From positions 154,641,001-154,705,000 of the forward strand of contig JASDFA010000003.1 of the NCBI GenBank assembly GCA_035772735.1: DNA of 64,000 nt. The letters run 5' to 3'. Source of the stretch: Datura wrightii. Lineage: Eukaryota; Streptophyta; Magnoliopsida; Solanales; Solanaceae. Positions 37,022 through 49,718 of this stretch are shown here, one piece after another (position 1 is the first letter of the stretch; every line of letters starts with the position of its first letter). The translations under genes were made by a program, and so were the position numbers. A model generated the notes under the pieces. It worked only from the letters and a program-made list of their open reading frames with translations, ran no database searches and had not been told where the DNA came from.

Positions 37022-38470
37022 TGTTGCGCCCCAACGCAAGCGATCATACAAGTAATATAGTGACTCTTGAAGAGCCAGATGTCGAACCCACAGGGACTGG
37101 ACTATTTCAGCGAATATTCAAGTTCAAGTGTTACTTCAAATTTCACAAGTGTTGGTTTTAGAGATTTTGATTGTTTTATCTAAATCTACGGTGATCACAA
37201 ATAGTTCAGAAATACAGTAATGAGAAGCATCTAGAGTTCATAATGAGAAGCATCTAGAGTTCAGACCTAACAATCATGCAACGCTCAAATTCACAATGGT
37301 TCAAGTATTGAAAATTCATTTGTTGTCTCTAAAGTTAAACGCAATGTTCATGGTCTTTCGATCCTCTAAACACACCAAACTAGTCTCACACCTACATCGT
37401 TGAGCGGGAATATGACGTCCTAATTCGTGAGCAATTAACAATAAGGATGTGGTTTACAGGGTTTATGACCTTGATTATGGACTTTCATACCTCTAATTAT
37501 TTAACCTAGAATTAACATCAAAACTACGTCTGAGAGTTGTGATGTGATAATTTAATCCTAAGTTTCTAGATATCTTCTCATTTAATTAACCAAGCAAGGC
37601 AAATTAGATATGATTACTATCCTAACCGTGAATCCTATCTTGAAGACAAGAACTTGCTCCTTGCATTCTTGAGTTCTAACCTAGGGTTATTCTTTCGAGC
37701 TTTTGCCTAATATTAACAAGAGCATTTCAATGGTGATCAAGCATTAAAATAATAAATAACAAGAATGCAAGACAAAATAACAACGAGAACTTAAACCAAA
37801 GGTGAAAATCACATAATTACAATCAAGTCATGTGGCCTTAATCCTAGAAGAAGGGGTTTAGTCACTCATGTTCATACAAACACTCAAAAACATGTTTAAA
37901 GTGAAGTACTTACAAGAATGATTAAAATAGAATGAAAGAATTCGAACCCTAGGAGAAGTACCTCGTTTCTCCCTTCGCTCCTCTCTGCTTTCCCAAATAA
38001 AATACGTGATATCTAATTAAACTGCTAAGTGTTCCTTTTATAATTATCAAAATTTGGCCTGTGGTGGACTGCCCCCGTGACACGCTGGCTATCGCAGAGA
38101 TTTGCCTCTGTGACACTCTGCCATCGTGGATGTTCACTGTTTTGCAGCCCCTACTCATATAAATTAATTCTTTTCTCCGTGGCACATTGTTGAATGCCCC
38201 AATGCTTCTCCGTGGCACGGAGTTGATTCCAAATGTCCTTTTTAGCTTGTCTCACCATCCATAGTCCGTCCCTTAACATTTATCTTTAAGATTAGGACCA
38301 TTATCTCCACATTGATCTCCATCCATTGGCAATTTCAACCTACAAAGAGAGTTAATCATATTTGTTAGTCCATGGCCACAAATTACCCAAAATACATGAG
38401 ATTATTCTTAAATTAAGGTACAAACATGGGTATAAAATAGTCTTTGGGCAAATAAATATGCCCAAGATCA
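37022..38470 (-). repeat. 3' LTR of the nested Athila-type element
   Basis: It opens TGTTGCGCCCC on the plus strand and matches 41473-42894 nearly throughout. It ends ...CCCAAGATCA, where the partner ends ...CATATATCA. Confidence 0.85.
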
Positions 38471-40490
38471 CTACTCCACACTTAAAGCCTTGTTCGTCCT
38501 CGAACAACTCCTTTACATCTCATGTACAAAGAAGACTCACAAATTACCAATTGATGCAAGACGACTCAAATTAAGGCTACAATGACCAATTTAGATGGAA
38601 AGTTCAAATACAACATGCTATATATATAACATAATTCAAATCCAATACAACCAAGTTAAGACCTCCTAGTCTCAAGAATCGACTCTACAACCACAACATA
38701 TCATGCATATTAGCCAATCAAGAAGTCCAACATGAATTCTATATTTCCTCAAACATGTATCCTCACAACAAGAGAGATACTCATTTTCACGCACAAATGT
38801 ACATGTTATAACACGTATGCGTATATAAATATAATTACGCTCACTCTCACAAAGAACTCATATACAACACATAATGACCCATATGCTTGCCCTTAATGTA
38901 TTACTCTGCTATCCAGGAACATCTAAAAGTAAGATAAGATAGGACTTTATGGGTTGTAATGTAGTCTAGGGGAGGGATAGGTACTATTCTGGCCAGTAAT
39001 AGTGACTATCTTCCCTAAACGCTTTTAATACATCATTGTTGCTCATTAAGCACATCCTGTTCTTTTACTTCACCTCTTGTTCTTTTTAATTCTCAATTTT
39101 CTTTTTTTTTACCCCCTTTTTTTAAGCACATTTATGTTATTAAACATTCTTTTGTTTTTTTTTCCGACTCCCTACCAACGGTTAGACATTTTGGAAAATT
39201 GCATCCTTCACTCTTTTCTTCAACTTCCACTACCAACTATTTCCCTCCTTTTCAATATTCTTACTCCTCTGACTCGTATATATTTTTCATTTAAGCACTT
39301 AGGAATTTTTGATCAAATTAAAGACTATTGAAAGAAAAGGATTAAGCTTTTCATGTGGCTAACCAAATAATAGGCTAAAGGCTCAATGGAGCTAACCAGG
39401 ATTATGCATTAAGAGTAGGTAAAGCATAAGATGAAAATAGGCTTATTCAAAGAAATGCCTACATCATCTCCTACAATTAACATTCTTAATTTCGCTTTGC
39501 AAACACACCAGGAAAGTTCTAGACACTACATGATAACATGGAATACACGAAGAACCTTACACTCACTACACATGTTCAATTCTAGACAGACCATACAAAC
39601 TCTCAATACAACTAACATGAATTCAACAATTAAGCATACAACACACAGAGTAAGTCATACCTTTATCAACATGCTTCACAATTAAAAATCTACTTGCCTC
39701 TTACAAACATGCTTCACAATTAAAACTCTACTTGCCTCTTACAATCATGTACAACACTCAACAAAAGCATCAAGCAGTGAATCAGCTAAGGGTTCAAATG
39801 CCAAAACCTACTGATTAATTTTTCTCAAGACGGTCGTCATCCATCCACCGTCAGAAAAAGTCCTTAATTATGACTAAAACACTATGTAAATACACAAAAA
39901 AATTTATTCTCGGTTCAAAGTGCCCCCTTTCGGAAAAGAACCGAAAGGAAAAATCAAAAGGTGAGAAAAATATGTTCTCAACTCCAACTTTTCATCAAAC
40001 AATATTATACCAAGCACCAAATTCACCCGAAATCACTTAGCACAAAATTTGAAATTACCCCTCACCCCACACATAATTTATGCTATGGCCCCAAAGCATC
40101 ATTTAAAAGCAAGACTAAAAGTGAGAGATACTTCTCGAATCCTCTAGGTCTAGTTAGCAGCATGTATTGTTCATTTTTCATCTTGGGGATCCTCAACCCC
40201 ACACTTGTGTTTCCATGCTCCTTAGCTTCCTCTATTAAGGGTATTCAGACTTTCCCTCAATCTGTTCTTAAGTAAATGAAGATAAAAAAAATACAAATAG
40301 AGAAAAAGAAATTGTAACTGTGGTACTCTTGGGTTGCCTCCCAAGCAATACCTGAGTTTACGTCGCGGCACGACGCATCAAGTTCCACCACTTTTCCTTC
40401 CACTTTGAGGATATGAATCTCATCGCCAATTTCTTTTCTAATTTCCTATTATGCTCTAGGGGTGGTGGTGAAAAATTTAAGGGACCAAGC
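38471..40490 (-). other. Non-coding interior of the Athila-type element
   Basis: No coding frame is supported. A CT/T-rich stretch at 39060-39300 and the word group GGGTTGCCTCCCAAGCA near 40330-40350 recall the same region of the element at 18516-26660. Confidence 0.6.
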
Positions 40491-40498
40491 AATAGATG

Positions 40499-41340
40499 TC
40501 ACCTCTTAAACTTATTGGCCCTTAAGTAAGTGAAGTCATTCTGTCTCTTAAACTCAGCAAATTTCAGAATATACGGGGCTTGTTTCTCCTCTAGACCTTT
40601 CTCTATAATCTTGAAAGACTCTATTTCTAGGTTGTCAACCAAACTTAATGTCGAGAAATGCTTAGAGTGGGGAAGAATGCACCTTAACTCTGAAATGACA
40701 TTATACTTGGCCTCCTTATTTTTGTACACCTTCTTCACATCAATATCTGACTCCACATGAATGTCAAATGGTTGGAATTCTATCCCCCCTTTCATGATTG
40801 GATTGGCCATATATGCGAGACCATCACAGAGACTCTCAGGAGCTTCTAATTATTGAGCTTGTTCCAAGAACTCACACTTTTCTTCTCTTTGAAATTCCTC
40901 TTAAGTATTGGCTAAGACCGTGACTTGCAAGTCAATGAAAGCTTCAGCCTCAGCCTTTATCTCTGTGAACTTGGCGCTTATCATTTCTATAGCCTCTCCA
41001 TTTTTCTTAGTCAGAACCCACATTACTTCCATCTTCTCCCTCATCACTTCTGTTTTCTCAAGGACCTATTTAACATATTTTCTATCTAAGCTTGGTGTTA
41101 TAAGTCCTCCTTTTCATCATTCCTATACTCATCAAAAACAACATAAGGATCATAGTAGGGGTTTGGGGGAAAGGAATATGAATTTGGACAACCATTCCAG
41201 TGGTCGTCTTGACCACCACATATATTACATATATGATAGTATTGCCATAAGTGGGTTCCTCAACAATTCAGACAAAAATCATTGAAATATGAGTATCCAC
41301 CATTCAACCAATTTGTATTCCATGATGTCATGTCAAGAAG
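40499..41340 (-). pseudogene. Gag-like remnant of the Athila-type element
   Basis: On the minus strand, 41285-41100 gives a cysteine-bearing stretch (YICNICGGQDDHWNGCP) like the C-terminal motif of some Athila-lineage gag proteins. It is followed by a charged, probably helical stretch (41090-40920) and an open frame of 103 codons at 40810-40499. Frames change and a stop lies near 40905. The position, just inside the primer site, fits gag. The family assignment is weak. Confidence 0.45.
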
Positions 41341-41448
41341 GGTATCAAACTAAAAACAAAAATAAAAGAATCTAAAAATAATATCTTTTTCAACACGTAG
41401 AAAATTCTAAATCAACATAAAAATTAAAAATTCACTCAAAGTTTTCAG

Positions 41449-41466
41449 TCCCCGGCAACAGCGCCA
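41449..41466 (-). other. Primer-binding site, tRNA-Asp type
   Basis: The minus strand reads TGGCGCTGTTGCCGGGGA, one base from the Athila-lineage form, six bases inside the 5' LTR. Confidence 0.9.
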
Positions 41467-41472
41467 AAAACT

Positions 41473-42894
41473 TATTGCATCCCAGTGCACGCGCAAGCAT
41501 ACGTAGTCGTACAAGTGATATAGTGACTCTTGAAGAGAGGATATCGAATCCACAGGGACTGGACTATTTAAGTGAATATTCAAGTTCAAGTGTTACTTCA
41601 AATTTCACAAGTATTGGTTTTACAGATTTTGATTGTTTTATCTAAATCTACGATGATCACAAATAGTTTGAAAATAAAGTAATGAGAAGCATCTAGAGTT
41701 CAAACCTAACAATCATGCAATGCTCAAATTCACAATGGTTCAAGTATTGAAAATTCATTTGTTGTCTCACAAAGTTAAACGCAATGTTCATGTTCTTTCG
41801 AGCCTCTAAACACACCAAACTAGTCTCACGCCTACATTGTTGAATGGGGATATGAAGTCCTAATTTGTGAGAAATTAACAATTTGGATGTGGTTTACGGG
41901 GTTTATGTCCTTGATTATGTACTTTCATACCTCTAGTAATTTAACCTAGAATTAACCTCACAACTACATCTGAGAGTGGTGATTTGACAATTTAATCCTA
42001 AGTGTCTAGCTATCTTCTCATTTGATTAACCAAGTAAGGCGAATTAGGTATAATTACTATCGTAACCGTGAATCCTATCTTGAAGACAATAATTTGCTCC
42101 TTGCATTCTTGAGTTCTAACCTAGGGTTACTCTTTCGAGCTTTTGCCGAAGATTAAAAAGAGCATTTCAATGGTGATCAAGCATTAAAATAATAAATAGC
42201 AATCATGCAAGACAAAACAACAACGAGAAATTGAACCGAAGGTGAAAATCACATAATTACAATCATGTCATGTGGCCTTAACCCTAGAAGAAGTTTTAGC
42301 CACTCATGTTCATACAAATGCTCAAAAACATGTTTAAAGTGAAGTACTTACAAGAATGATTAAAACAAAATGAAAGAATTCGAACCCTAGGAGAAGTTCC
42401 TCGTTTATCTCTTCGCTCCTCTCTGCTTTCCCAAATAAAATACATGATATATAATTAAACTACTAAGTGTTCCTTTTATAATTATCAAAATTTGGCCTGT
42501 GGTGGATTGCCTTTATGACACACTGGCTATCGTGGAGATTTTCCTCTGTGACACTCTACTATCGCGGATGCTCACTGTTTTACACCCCTACTCATATAAA
42601 TTAATTTTTTGCTCCGTGGTACGTTGTTGAACGCCCCAATGCTTCTCCGTGGCAAGAAGTTGCCTTCAAATGTCCTTTTTAGCTTGTCTCACCATCCATA
42701 ATCCGTCCCTTAACATTTATCTTCAAGATTAGGACTATTATCTTCACATTGAGCTCCATCCATTGGCAATTTCAACCTACAAAGAAAGCTAATCATATTT
42801 GTTAGTCCATCGCCACAAATTACACAAAATACATGAGATTATTCTTAAATTAAGGTACAAATATGGGTATAAAATAGTCTTCCGGCATATATCA
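41473..42894 (-). repeat. 5' LTR of the nested Athila-type element
   Basis: It starts TATTGCATCCC on the plus strand (the other copy has TGTTGC) and ends CATATATCA before TAAGG. Confidence 0.85.
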
Positions 42895-43742
42895 TAAGGT
42901 CTTCCACCTAAGACGGAAATCCAAAGGTTGAAATAAAAACTATTCGTACCCACGTGATTGCATAACGTAATAACTCTATCTCTTCTTTCTTATCTTTTCC
43001 CGATTATTTTCCTCTCGTACTAAATTATTGACTATAATTTGACTAGTTGTGATTAACATGATAACTTCTGTTTTACTTAGCAACAACACATCAATCATAC
43101 ATACATATACGAATCACTAATTAAAGTCTAACACGAAGGTAAGCCATAGCCTACTTGGGTGCCAAGTTGCCGTCAAGAAAATCATAGGTTGCGTGCTTGC
43201 CTCGAGTTCTGGGTTCTTGCCGGGAATTCTTGTAACGGATAGTGAAGTCCTTGCCCTCTCTGAATTCCTTTCTTTCTTTTCTTGTTAGAACTGCTAACTT
43301 TTATTTTTGGGCATTTTTATTCACCAAACCTTATGAAAATAGGTCTTTAAATTCAAATCTGAGCAAAATTACGGGGTTTTGGTCTGCATCGCCCGCTACA
43401 GCGAGGAGTCGTTCCGCTATAGTGGTCCCGTTATAATGAAATCAGTCCGTCGTGGCGGACCCGCACCTAGGACCACCTGATTTTAACTTAGCTCATTCTA
43501 AATTTGTCAATCACATCATCATTTAATCCGAGAACATAACCCAGACTGGCAAATATTTAAATTTTTCCATGTCTATATCACCAAGGTGCTATAACGATCA
43601 GACGGATCATTACATCTTTTCGTTAATCTTTTTTAGCATGACTATTTTTCATGCATACATCATTGGCTCAACTTTTGCTAACATAATGATTGGCCAAATA
43701 ATTTTTCAGCACAATTATTGGCCAAATGATTTTCCAGCACAA

Positions 43743-45983
43743 TGTTACACCCCGTAAGTTCTTGACACTTAGTTGGCCTATTTGCATGTTGGGTAAGAGT
43801 TTTAAAATTTCATACGTGCTAGAAAAGGGCCTGGGGAGAGACCGGACAAGCGCCAAGTCGGAGCGTTGCAAGGAAAATGCGACTTATAAATCACATTCGA
43901 CAAATGCGACTTAAAGGCTCCAAGTATATAAAGGCCTCTCACTTCATTTTCAAGTCATCTTTCATATTATTTCTAAAGTGAACGACCATAAAAAGAGGAG
44001 GAGCAAAGGGTTTATATAATATTCACTCGATTATGCTGTCAAACGCGGTCCAAAATCAATTAACTTTGGGTACCGAAGTATAAAGCTGCAGTGAGCATTT
44101 CTACGGAGTTAGTTTCATGAAATTCGCCCGGCGAAGCGTCGTCCTGCTGAGTCAAAGTTATTGAAATTGCTCCAAACTAGTGTTAATGCACTCTCAGGCC
44201 TAAAGTGAGTATTTCTCCCTTCTAGACCTCCGAGAAATTACGAGTTTTCGATCGTACTTCGATAAGTCGAAAGATAGTCAGTATATAGATTTAAAGTATT
44301 GTTTTCTTCCAGTATAATAATGAAGTTAGTTCTATTCTTGCATGAATATGATTACAGTTGGGGAGATTAGTTGAATACGAGCTGAACCTCGCTAGTTAAT
44401 CGGTAAACCGACAGTCGAGGTATGTAAAGCCAGTTTCTTTCGGCAAGCTAGTAGTTCTAGTTTAGCAAAATAGTACGAATTTCAGTAGAGTGTTTCAGAA
44501 GTCGTATATTATGTTCAGTATGAAATTTAGTAAGCATATTAGAAATATAGAACAGTATAAGTCCCAGCAGAATATTCCAGAAATATAATTACAGATTCAG
44601 TATATTTCAGTATCAGATTCAGTATATTTCAATATGAGATTCAGAACAGAATACCAGAACATAAATATTATTATCAGATCCAGTATATATATTACATGTG
44701 CATATTGCTATCTGTGGAGACATGATTGTTCTGTGTTGGACACCCTTAGAGCTTCCTTGACCGCTCCAGGGTTATAGCTATGTCGACTCGCCCGCCAGAG
44801 GGTGAGGATACATCGCTCTACGGAGTGGCATGCCGTCCGCGAGCGGACGAAGATGGGATGCAGATTCCCCATAGCAGGCTGATCAACACTATACCACACC
44901 CCCTGTCGAGCGCTTGCGCCCGGGGTGCAAATTTCAGATTTCAGATTACAGATTTTAGATTACAGATTTTAAATTTCAGATTTCAGGAGTCCTCCGGACT
45001 CAGATACAACTATAGTCAGGGGCCCAGCGAGCCCAAATTGCATACCCAGGGGGCCGGCAGGATGCTCATAGTTACTAGGTGGATGGTATGACCTGGGTAG
45101 GGGTATATAGATTGTGTGCTGGTTGGTACCTTATGGCTTATGGAGGCTGGTAAGGTTCTTGTATGCTATGTTTTGTTAGTTATTAATAAATAGAAAGTAG
45201 ACCCCCATGTTATCAGGTATGACTCTTACTCTCTTCAGTAAAGTTACGCTCTTTTCAGTCAGTCTCAGCCCGTCTCTTATTACTTCAGTATCTATCAATA
45301 TTATTGTTTGCTTTCAGTTATTTTCAGTTATTACTTTGCATACTCAGTACCAGTGGTACTGACGCCCGTTTTGGGGCGCTGCATTACTTGCCTGCAGGTA
45401 CTCATAGACGAGGAGCAGATCTCTCGTAGTTCCAGCCAGCATACAAATTCTTCAGCTCCTATCATCCGGAGCTTGACAGTTAAAGGTTTACTTCCCTTTT
45501 TATTTGTACAGTATGGGTAGGCCGGGGCCCTGTCCTGACCATTTTATTATTCTTAGAGGCTTGCAGATTGTATATTCCCTATGGTTAGTTGTACCGATCA
45601 TGTGAGGCTGTGTGTATGTTTTTAGTTTGCATGTGATGGCCGTGTGGGGCCTTGTTAAGTTGTCAGTTGGTGATCTTGTCGGTCACACATCAGTTTAGCG
45701 CTTGATTCTACTTTTCAGTGATAACTAGTCAGCATGGTGGCCTTGTCGGCCCGCATAGGTTCCCTTATGTTCAGTTGTTCTAGGTAGCTGTTATATTCCT
45801 ACAGGTGGCTATAGGCCTTGTTGGCCGGAGGCTGTATTTACAACCGTTATATAGCCCGTTGTTTTCATAAATCCAGAATTAGAGCCAGCCTGGCACCGAA
45901 AGTGTTTAGGCTCAGTAGTCCAGCAGTCCAGGTCCTAGTAGGACACCAGGTGCCAGTAATGCCTCCCAAGGCGGGGCGTGACA
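43743..45983 (+). mobile_element. Solo LTR of a third Gypsy-type family
   Basis: TGTTACACCCCGTAAG...GGGGCGTGACA, 2241 bp, is flanked by the perfect duplication CACAA (43738-43742 and 45984-45988). No primer site or polypurine tract adjoins it. Short 'cagattt(c/t)' and 'cagtat' words repeat at 44580-44660 and 44935-44990. Open frames inside it are not supported as genes. Confidence 0.9.
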
Positions 45984-46073
45984 CACAATCATTGGCCAGA
46001 CAGGTGACACATATTGATTAGTGCCGCTTGCCGGCAGTGGAAGCTATTTGATTCTCTACCAAGATCGTAGAAG

Positions 46074-46085
46074 TTCTGATACCAA
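46074..46085 (-). other. Primer-binding site of the TRIM-like element
   Basis: The minus strand reads TGGTATCAGAAC, one base from the initiator-tRNA-Met complement, two bases from the LTR end at 46088. Confidence 0.85.
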
Positions 46086-46087
46086 TT

Positions 46088-46345
46088 TGAAAGAAAATAT
46101 TTTATTTATAAACTCATAAATCTTTGAGTGCTCTCTATAATCTCAACATTTCTCAAACCACAAGAAAATATATGACAGAACACCTCTGTTTATAATACCA
46201 TAAACTAAATTAGACTAGGACTAGAAAATCTACTCCTATATGACTTTGACAAATAAATCCCAACTAAATATGGATTAAATAAATTACCAAATATCAAATT
46301 TTAAACAAACTTAATTTTCTAAAATTTTGAATTATTCTTCCAACA
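46088..46345 (-). repeat. 5' LTR of the TRIM-like element
   Basis: It starts TGAAAGAAAATATTTT and ends ATTATTCTTCCAACA on the plus strand. It is the partner of 33897-34152. Confidence 0.85.
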
Positions 46346-47828
46346 CATGTTTCGTGGCTAAGGACTAATACTTAAAGTTATGAAATGTTTTTGTTGTAGC
46401 TATGATGGTAAAATGTTCTTGCCACAAAAGATATACTTATAGCAAATGGTTTTATTGTTTATCCACGATAAATAATATTGATCGCTATCTTCATATTGTA
46501 GCCACAAGGTATTGTATTGTAGGAAAAAGGTTATATTTATTTGCCATGTAAACTTAAATTTTATAGTTAATTCTATATCTTAGTCTCATGGCAATAATGT
46601 CCACATTTAGTTACAAATAAAAAAATTATAGCTATCGATTGAATTATTTGCCACAAACATATTCATATTGTAGCTAAAAATCCATACTGTTACCCATGAA
46701 ATACATAGAAGTCAATTTTCTTTTTATTTTCTATGAAAAATGAGATTTATAGTCATGTTCTTGATACATGGCAAGACAATTAGAGGGTTTATGTTTAGCT
46801 ACAAATTTAAAACTTCATAGCTAAAATCTCATACTTTTTTTTTTCACAAGAAATAAAATTATACAAAAGATTTTTTTCAGTTTTCATAAAAATAAAAATG
46901 TGTAGTCATATCCTTACAATGCAGTAATTATATATATACGGATTCAGAAGTTTTACAGTTATTAATTGTAACTTTTTTCCCAAATATAATATAGTCACTT
47001 AATTCACATAATATGGATAAGAATTTATTTTTGGCATGAAATCTATAGATAATTATAGCTATTTAAATATATTCTTCAATTTTATAATAAACGAAAAATA
47101 TTAAAAAAAAGAATTAATAAAAGTTAACATCATTCAAAATAATGAAATACTATTTTATTCAAACATATCAGTATTCTTTTTCGAAAGAAAAAATAATTAT
47201 TTATGTCCTCATTGATTTTGATGCTTTCATCACTCCTCCACAAGCCGTAGTGACTGTCGATCTTGATCAGTTGCAGACATTATTAAAACTTTTCTTCCCA
47301 TCTGACTACAATTTTTTTTAGTAAAGCAATTCAATCATAAGAATAATACATAAACATATTTTTTTAAGAAAAAAGATAAATTACAACAATTATAATCAGT
47401 ACAGTCAACTACAAAAATGGTCCACTACAATAAAATATACAATATCATACAAATTTCACACAGAAAAAGGTATACTTTTATCATTCCAACATATCATAAT
47501 GTGGGGATTTTTTTTTAAAAGTAAAGTTATATATTTTTAGACCCACAAAAAAAATCACTGAAAATTTATTTTTCAATCAAAATTGAATCAATATGCGACA
47601 CTTCAAAATAAATCCAAGAATAAATAAAGTGAAAAAAAATTTGTGATTGAAATATTTTTTTAAAAAAAGAAGGAGAAGGCTGAGGAGGATAAGTTTGATG
47701 ATTGAGACAGTAAGGCTTGATGTGTTCTAATTTAATTAATCAAAGCTATTTTTATTTTTAATTTATCAAAAAGTTGAATTATCTTCTCCCTTCCACAATT
47801 TCTTATAGGAAGGAGAGAACTTTAAAAA
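46346..47828. other. Repeat-like and promoter DNA before the subtilase
   Basis: 46350-46800 is rich in scattered 'gtagc(t/c)aca' and 'gccacaa' words, as in the subterminal regions of some DNA transposons, but no terminal inverted repeats could be fixed. The rest is AT-rich; the final 150 bases must contain the subtilase promoter and leader. No gene is seen. Confidence 0.5.
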
Positions 47829-48631
47829 ATGAATAATCGAACTTCTTATTTTGTTCTTTTATTTTTCTTGTTCTTCACTTGTCTATGTGAAATAACCGCA
47901 AAAGCGGACGTAGCTGATGCTAAGGTATATTTTTATTATTGTTGCATGTTGTATAGTTTTCCAAATAAACAAACAAAAAAAATTAATCTTTTTTTAAAAA
48001 AGGAAAATTTCATACCACCACTACTCCCTCCATTCCATTTTGCTTGTTATATTTATTAAAAATAATTATTAATCTAGAATGAGTTGATCGACGGTCTATT
48101 GAAACTAATCTTAAAATAAGAATAAGATCTATGTATATACTATCAATTTTTGAAACCCCATTTATAGAATTACATTAGGTTTGTTGTTATTGTCATTATT
48201 TTAGAAAAAAATTCAAAGAATTAGTTTAGTTTCTTTTTTCAATTTTATCCTTACGCTAATAAATATCAAGAGAGATTAATATGAAGACAGTAAGAAATGG
48301 TAATAGATTGAAAACGAATTATAAATAAGGATAATTTAGACAAATTATATCTATGCGTGTAAAAAGCAAAAAATGACTAAGTAAAACAAAAAGAAAGGAT
48401 TACAAGTTTCAAAGATTTTGTAAAATATTCTTCCATTTGTTTCATGCTGAGGATGACCATATTAAGTACAATGGATACATACATATATAATCAATTGTTT
48501 TTTTTCCGGTTCTTGATTGTATACTCTATGGATTTTCAGCTTTACATTGTCTACTTGGGACACAAGCTACACGATGACCATGAACTTATCACCGATTCAC
48601 ATCATGATATTTTAAGTCAAGTGGTTGGAAG
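47829..48631 (+). pseudogene. Subtilisin-like protease, first two exons only
   Basis: Exon 1 (47829-47924, 32 codons) encodes a hydrophobic signal peptide (residues 5-20, rich in F, L and V). Exon 2 (48540-48631) reads LYIVYLGHKLHDD followed by an ITDSHHDIL block. That is the start of the inhibitor I9 prodomain of plant subtilases, most like the SBT3 group. Splice sites are AAG|GTATAT, TTTCAG|CTT and GGAAG|GTATGT, and the phases agree. Such enzymes are secreted serine proteases processed from a prodomain. The catalytic domain should follow, but intron 2 is entered by the pararetrovirus locus at about 48825 and no later exon appears in the remaining 15 kb. The gene is probably inactivated here, or its remaining exons lie far to the right. 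Confidence 0.8.
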
Positions 48632-48743
48632 GTATGTATATTTACTTTATTTTAAATGTCTATTAATAAATATTACTATATTATTTTCCCTCTACATCGT
48701 TTAAAAATATTTTACATGATTGAGGTAAGTTAACCAATAATTA

Positions 48744-48782
48744 ATATATATATATAAACTCTTTTTTTTTTTTTTTTTTTTT
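48744..48782. repeat. Short TA repeat and T-tract at the virus insertion site
   Basis: AATATATATATATA is followed by a run of about 20 T in the subtilase intron, roughly 45 bases before the first viral base. Caulimovirid insertions are often reported next to TA-rich simple repeats. Confidence 0.85.
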
Positions 48783-48824
48783 AAATCAACCAGTTCAAAC
48801 TCTTGCTCTTTAGTTCAACCAGTT

Positions 48825-49718
48825 CAAAGAAAAATGGATGAGATATTTGGAGAATACAAACGTTTTGTGCTAGTATATGTAGATGATATTTTGGTATTTA
48901 GCAAAAACTTACAAGAACATTTAGGACACCTACAGACAGTATTCAGATTATTTGTAAACAAAGGAATTATAGTTAGTAAAAAGAAAATGGAATTGTGTAA
49001 AACATATATAAACTTTTTAGGAGTTACTATAGGAGACGGAAAAATAAAGCTACAACCTCATATAGCTAAAAAGGTATTAGAAATGCCCAATAATTTAGAT
49101 AAGACAAAAGACCTTCAAAAATTTTTAGGATTAGTAAATTACGCTAGAAATTTTATACAAGACTTAGGAAAAATAGCAGGACCATTATATTCTAAAACAG
49201 GAAGTAAAGGGCAAAAACATTTCAATACCGAAGATATGAAGTTAGTACAACAGATTAAAGAAAAGGTAAAGAATATCCCAGACTTAAATATCCCATTAGA
49301 ATCAGACTATTTAATTATAAAAACAGATGGAAGTATCCAAGGATGGGGAGCGGTACTAAAGGCACGACCCTCTAAATATAGTCCCAAACAAGAAGAAAAG
49401 ATTTGTGCCTACCAAAGTGGTAAGTATAAAGAAAAAGGAAATATGAGTAGCATAGACGCAGAAGTATTAGCTATAATATATGGGTTAAATAGTTTTAAGC
49501 TATATATTCTAAATAAAAATGAAATACTAGTTAGAACAGACTGTGAAGCCATAGTAAGATTTCATCAAAAGATAGATCAGAAGAATAGTAGTAAGAGGAG
49601 ATGGCTAAACTTCATAGACACGATCTCAATATATCCTAATATAATCTTCGAATACATTAAAGGAAAGGATAATAATCTAGCAGATCAGTTAAGTAGATTA
49701 AATTTGAAAATGGTATAA
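48825..49718 (+). pseudogene. EPRV reverse transcriptase-RNase H fragment
   Basis: The frame is open for about 295 codons without the start of RT. YVDD, the polymerase active site, is at 48876-48887. RNase H follows, with a TDGS motif near 49325, an SSIDAEVLAI block near 49450, a TDCEAI block near 49545 and GKDNNLADQLSR near the end. The frame is uninterrupted at the place (49014-49018, T5) where the minus-strand copy is shifted. Lacking the N-terminal part, it is a fragment and not a working enzyme. Confidence 0.93.

Larger units (their letters stand above)
37022..42894 (-). mobile_element. Non-autonomous Athila-type element nested in the solo LTR
   Basis: LTRs lie at 37022-38470 (1449 bp) and 41473-42894 (1422 bp). 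Target duplications are TACGG (37017-37021) and TAAGG (42895-42899). The tRNA-Asp-type primer site next to the right LTR puts it on the minus strand. The 3.0-kb interior has no RT or integrase; only a gag-like remnant is visible. It would depend on proteins from another element. Confidence 0.85.
34733..43614 (-). mobile_element. Solo LTR of family 'A', itself split by a nested element
   Basis: It starts TGTCATGGCCC and ends ...GGATCATTACA, with the same five bases TCTTT at 34728-34732 and 43615-43619. After removing the insert at 37022-42894 and its duplication the LTR is about 3.0 kb. It is related to the LTR at 343-2676: the 36046-36117 block matches 1424-1495. No second LTR or internal region is attached, so it is a solo LTR left by recombination. 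Confidence 0.88.
33897..46345 (-). mobile_element. Short LTR element (TRIM-like), interrupted by larger insertions
   Basis: Near-identical LTRs of about 257 bp lie at 33897-34152 and 46088-46345 (TGAA...CAACA on plus). A tRNA-Met-type primer site abuts the right LTR and a purine tract the left one, so the element reads on the minus strand. Flanking five bases are CATGA (33892-33896) and CATGT (46346-46350), a target duplication with one change. Once the two solo LTRs inside it are discounted, only about 0.9 kb of internal DNA remains, without coding capacity. That fits a TRIM or a similarly reduced Copia-type element. Confidence 0.82.

Noticed and set aside
44100..44500. tRNA-like or rRNA-like segment in GC-richer DNA
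   Set aside because: No cloverleaf with an acceptor stem and T-loop consensus could be built, and the region is inside the solo LTR.
44780..45091. Plus-strand frame of 103 codons
   Set aside because: It lies wholly within a solo LTR bounded by perfect target duplications, and the peptide reflects short cagattt repeats.
47410..47440. CACTA-type transposon end (CACTACAATAAAA near 47422)
   Set aside because: No matching inverted end or 3-bp target duplication could be found, and the word is short enough to occur by chance.
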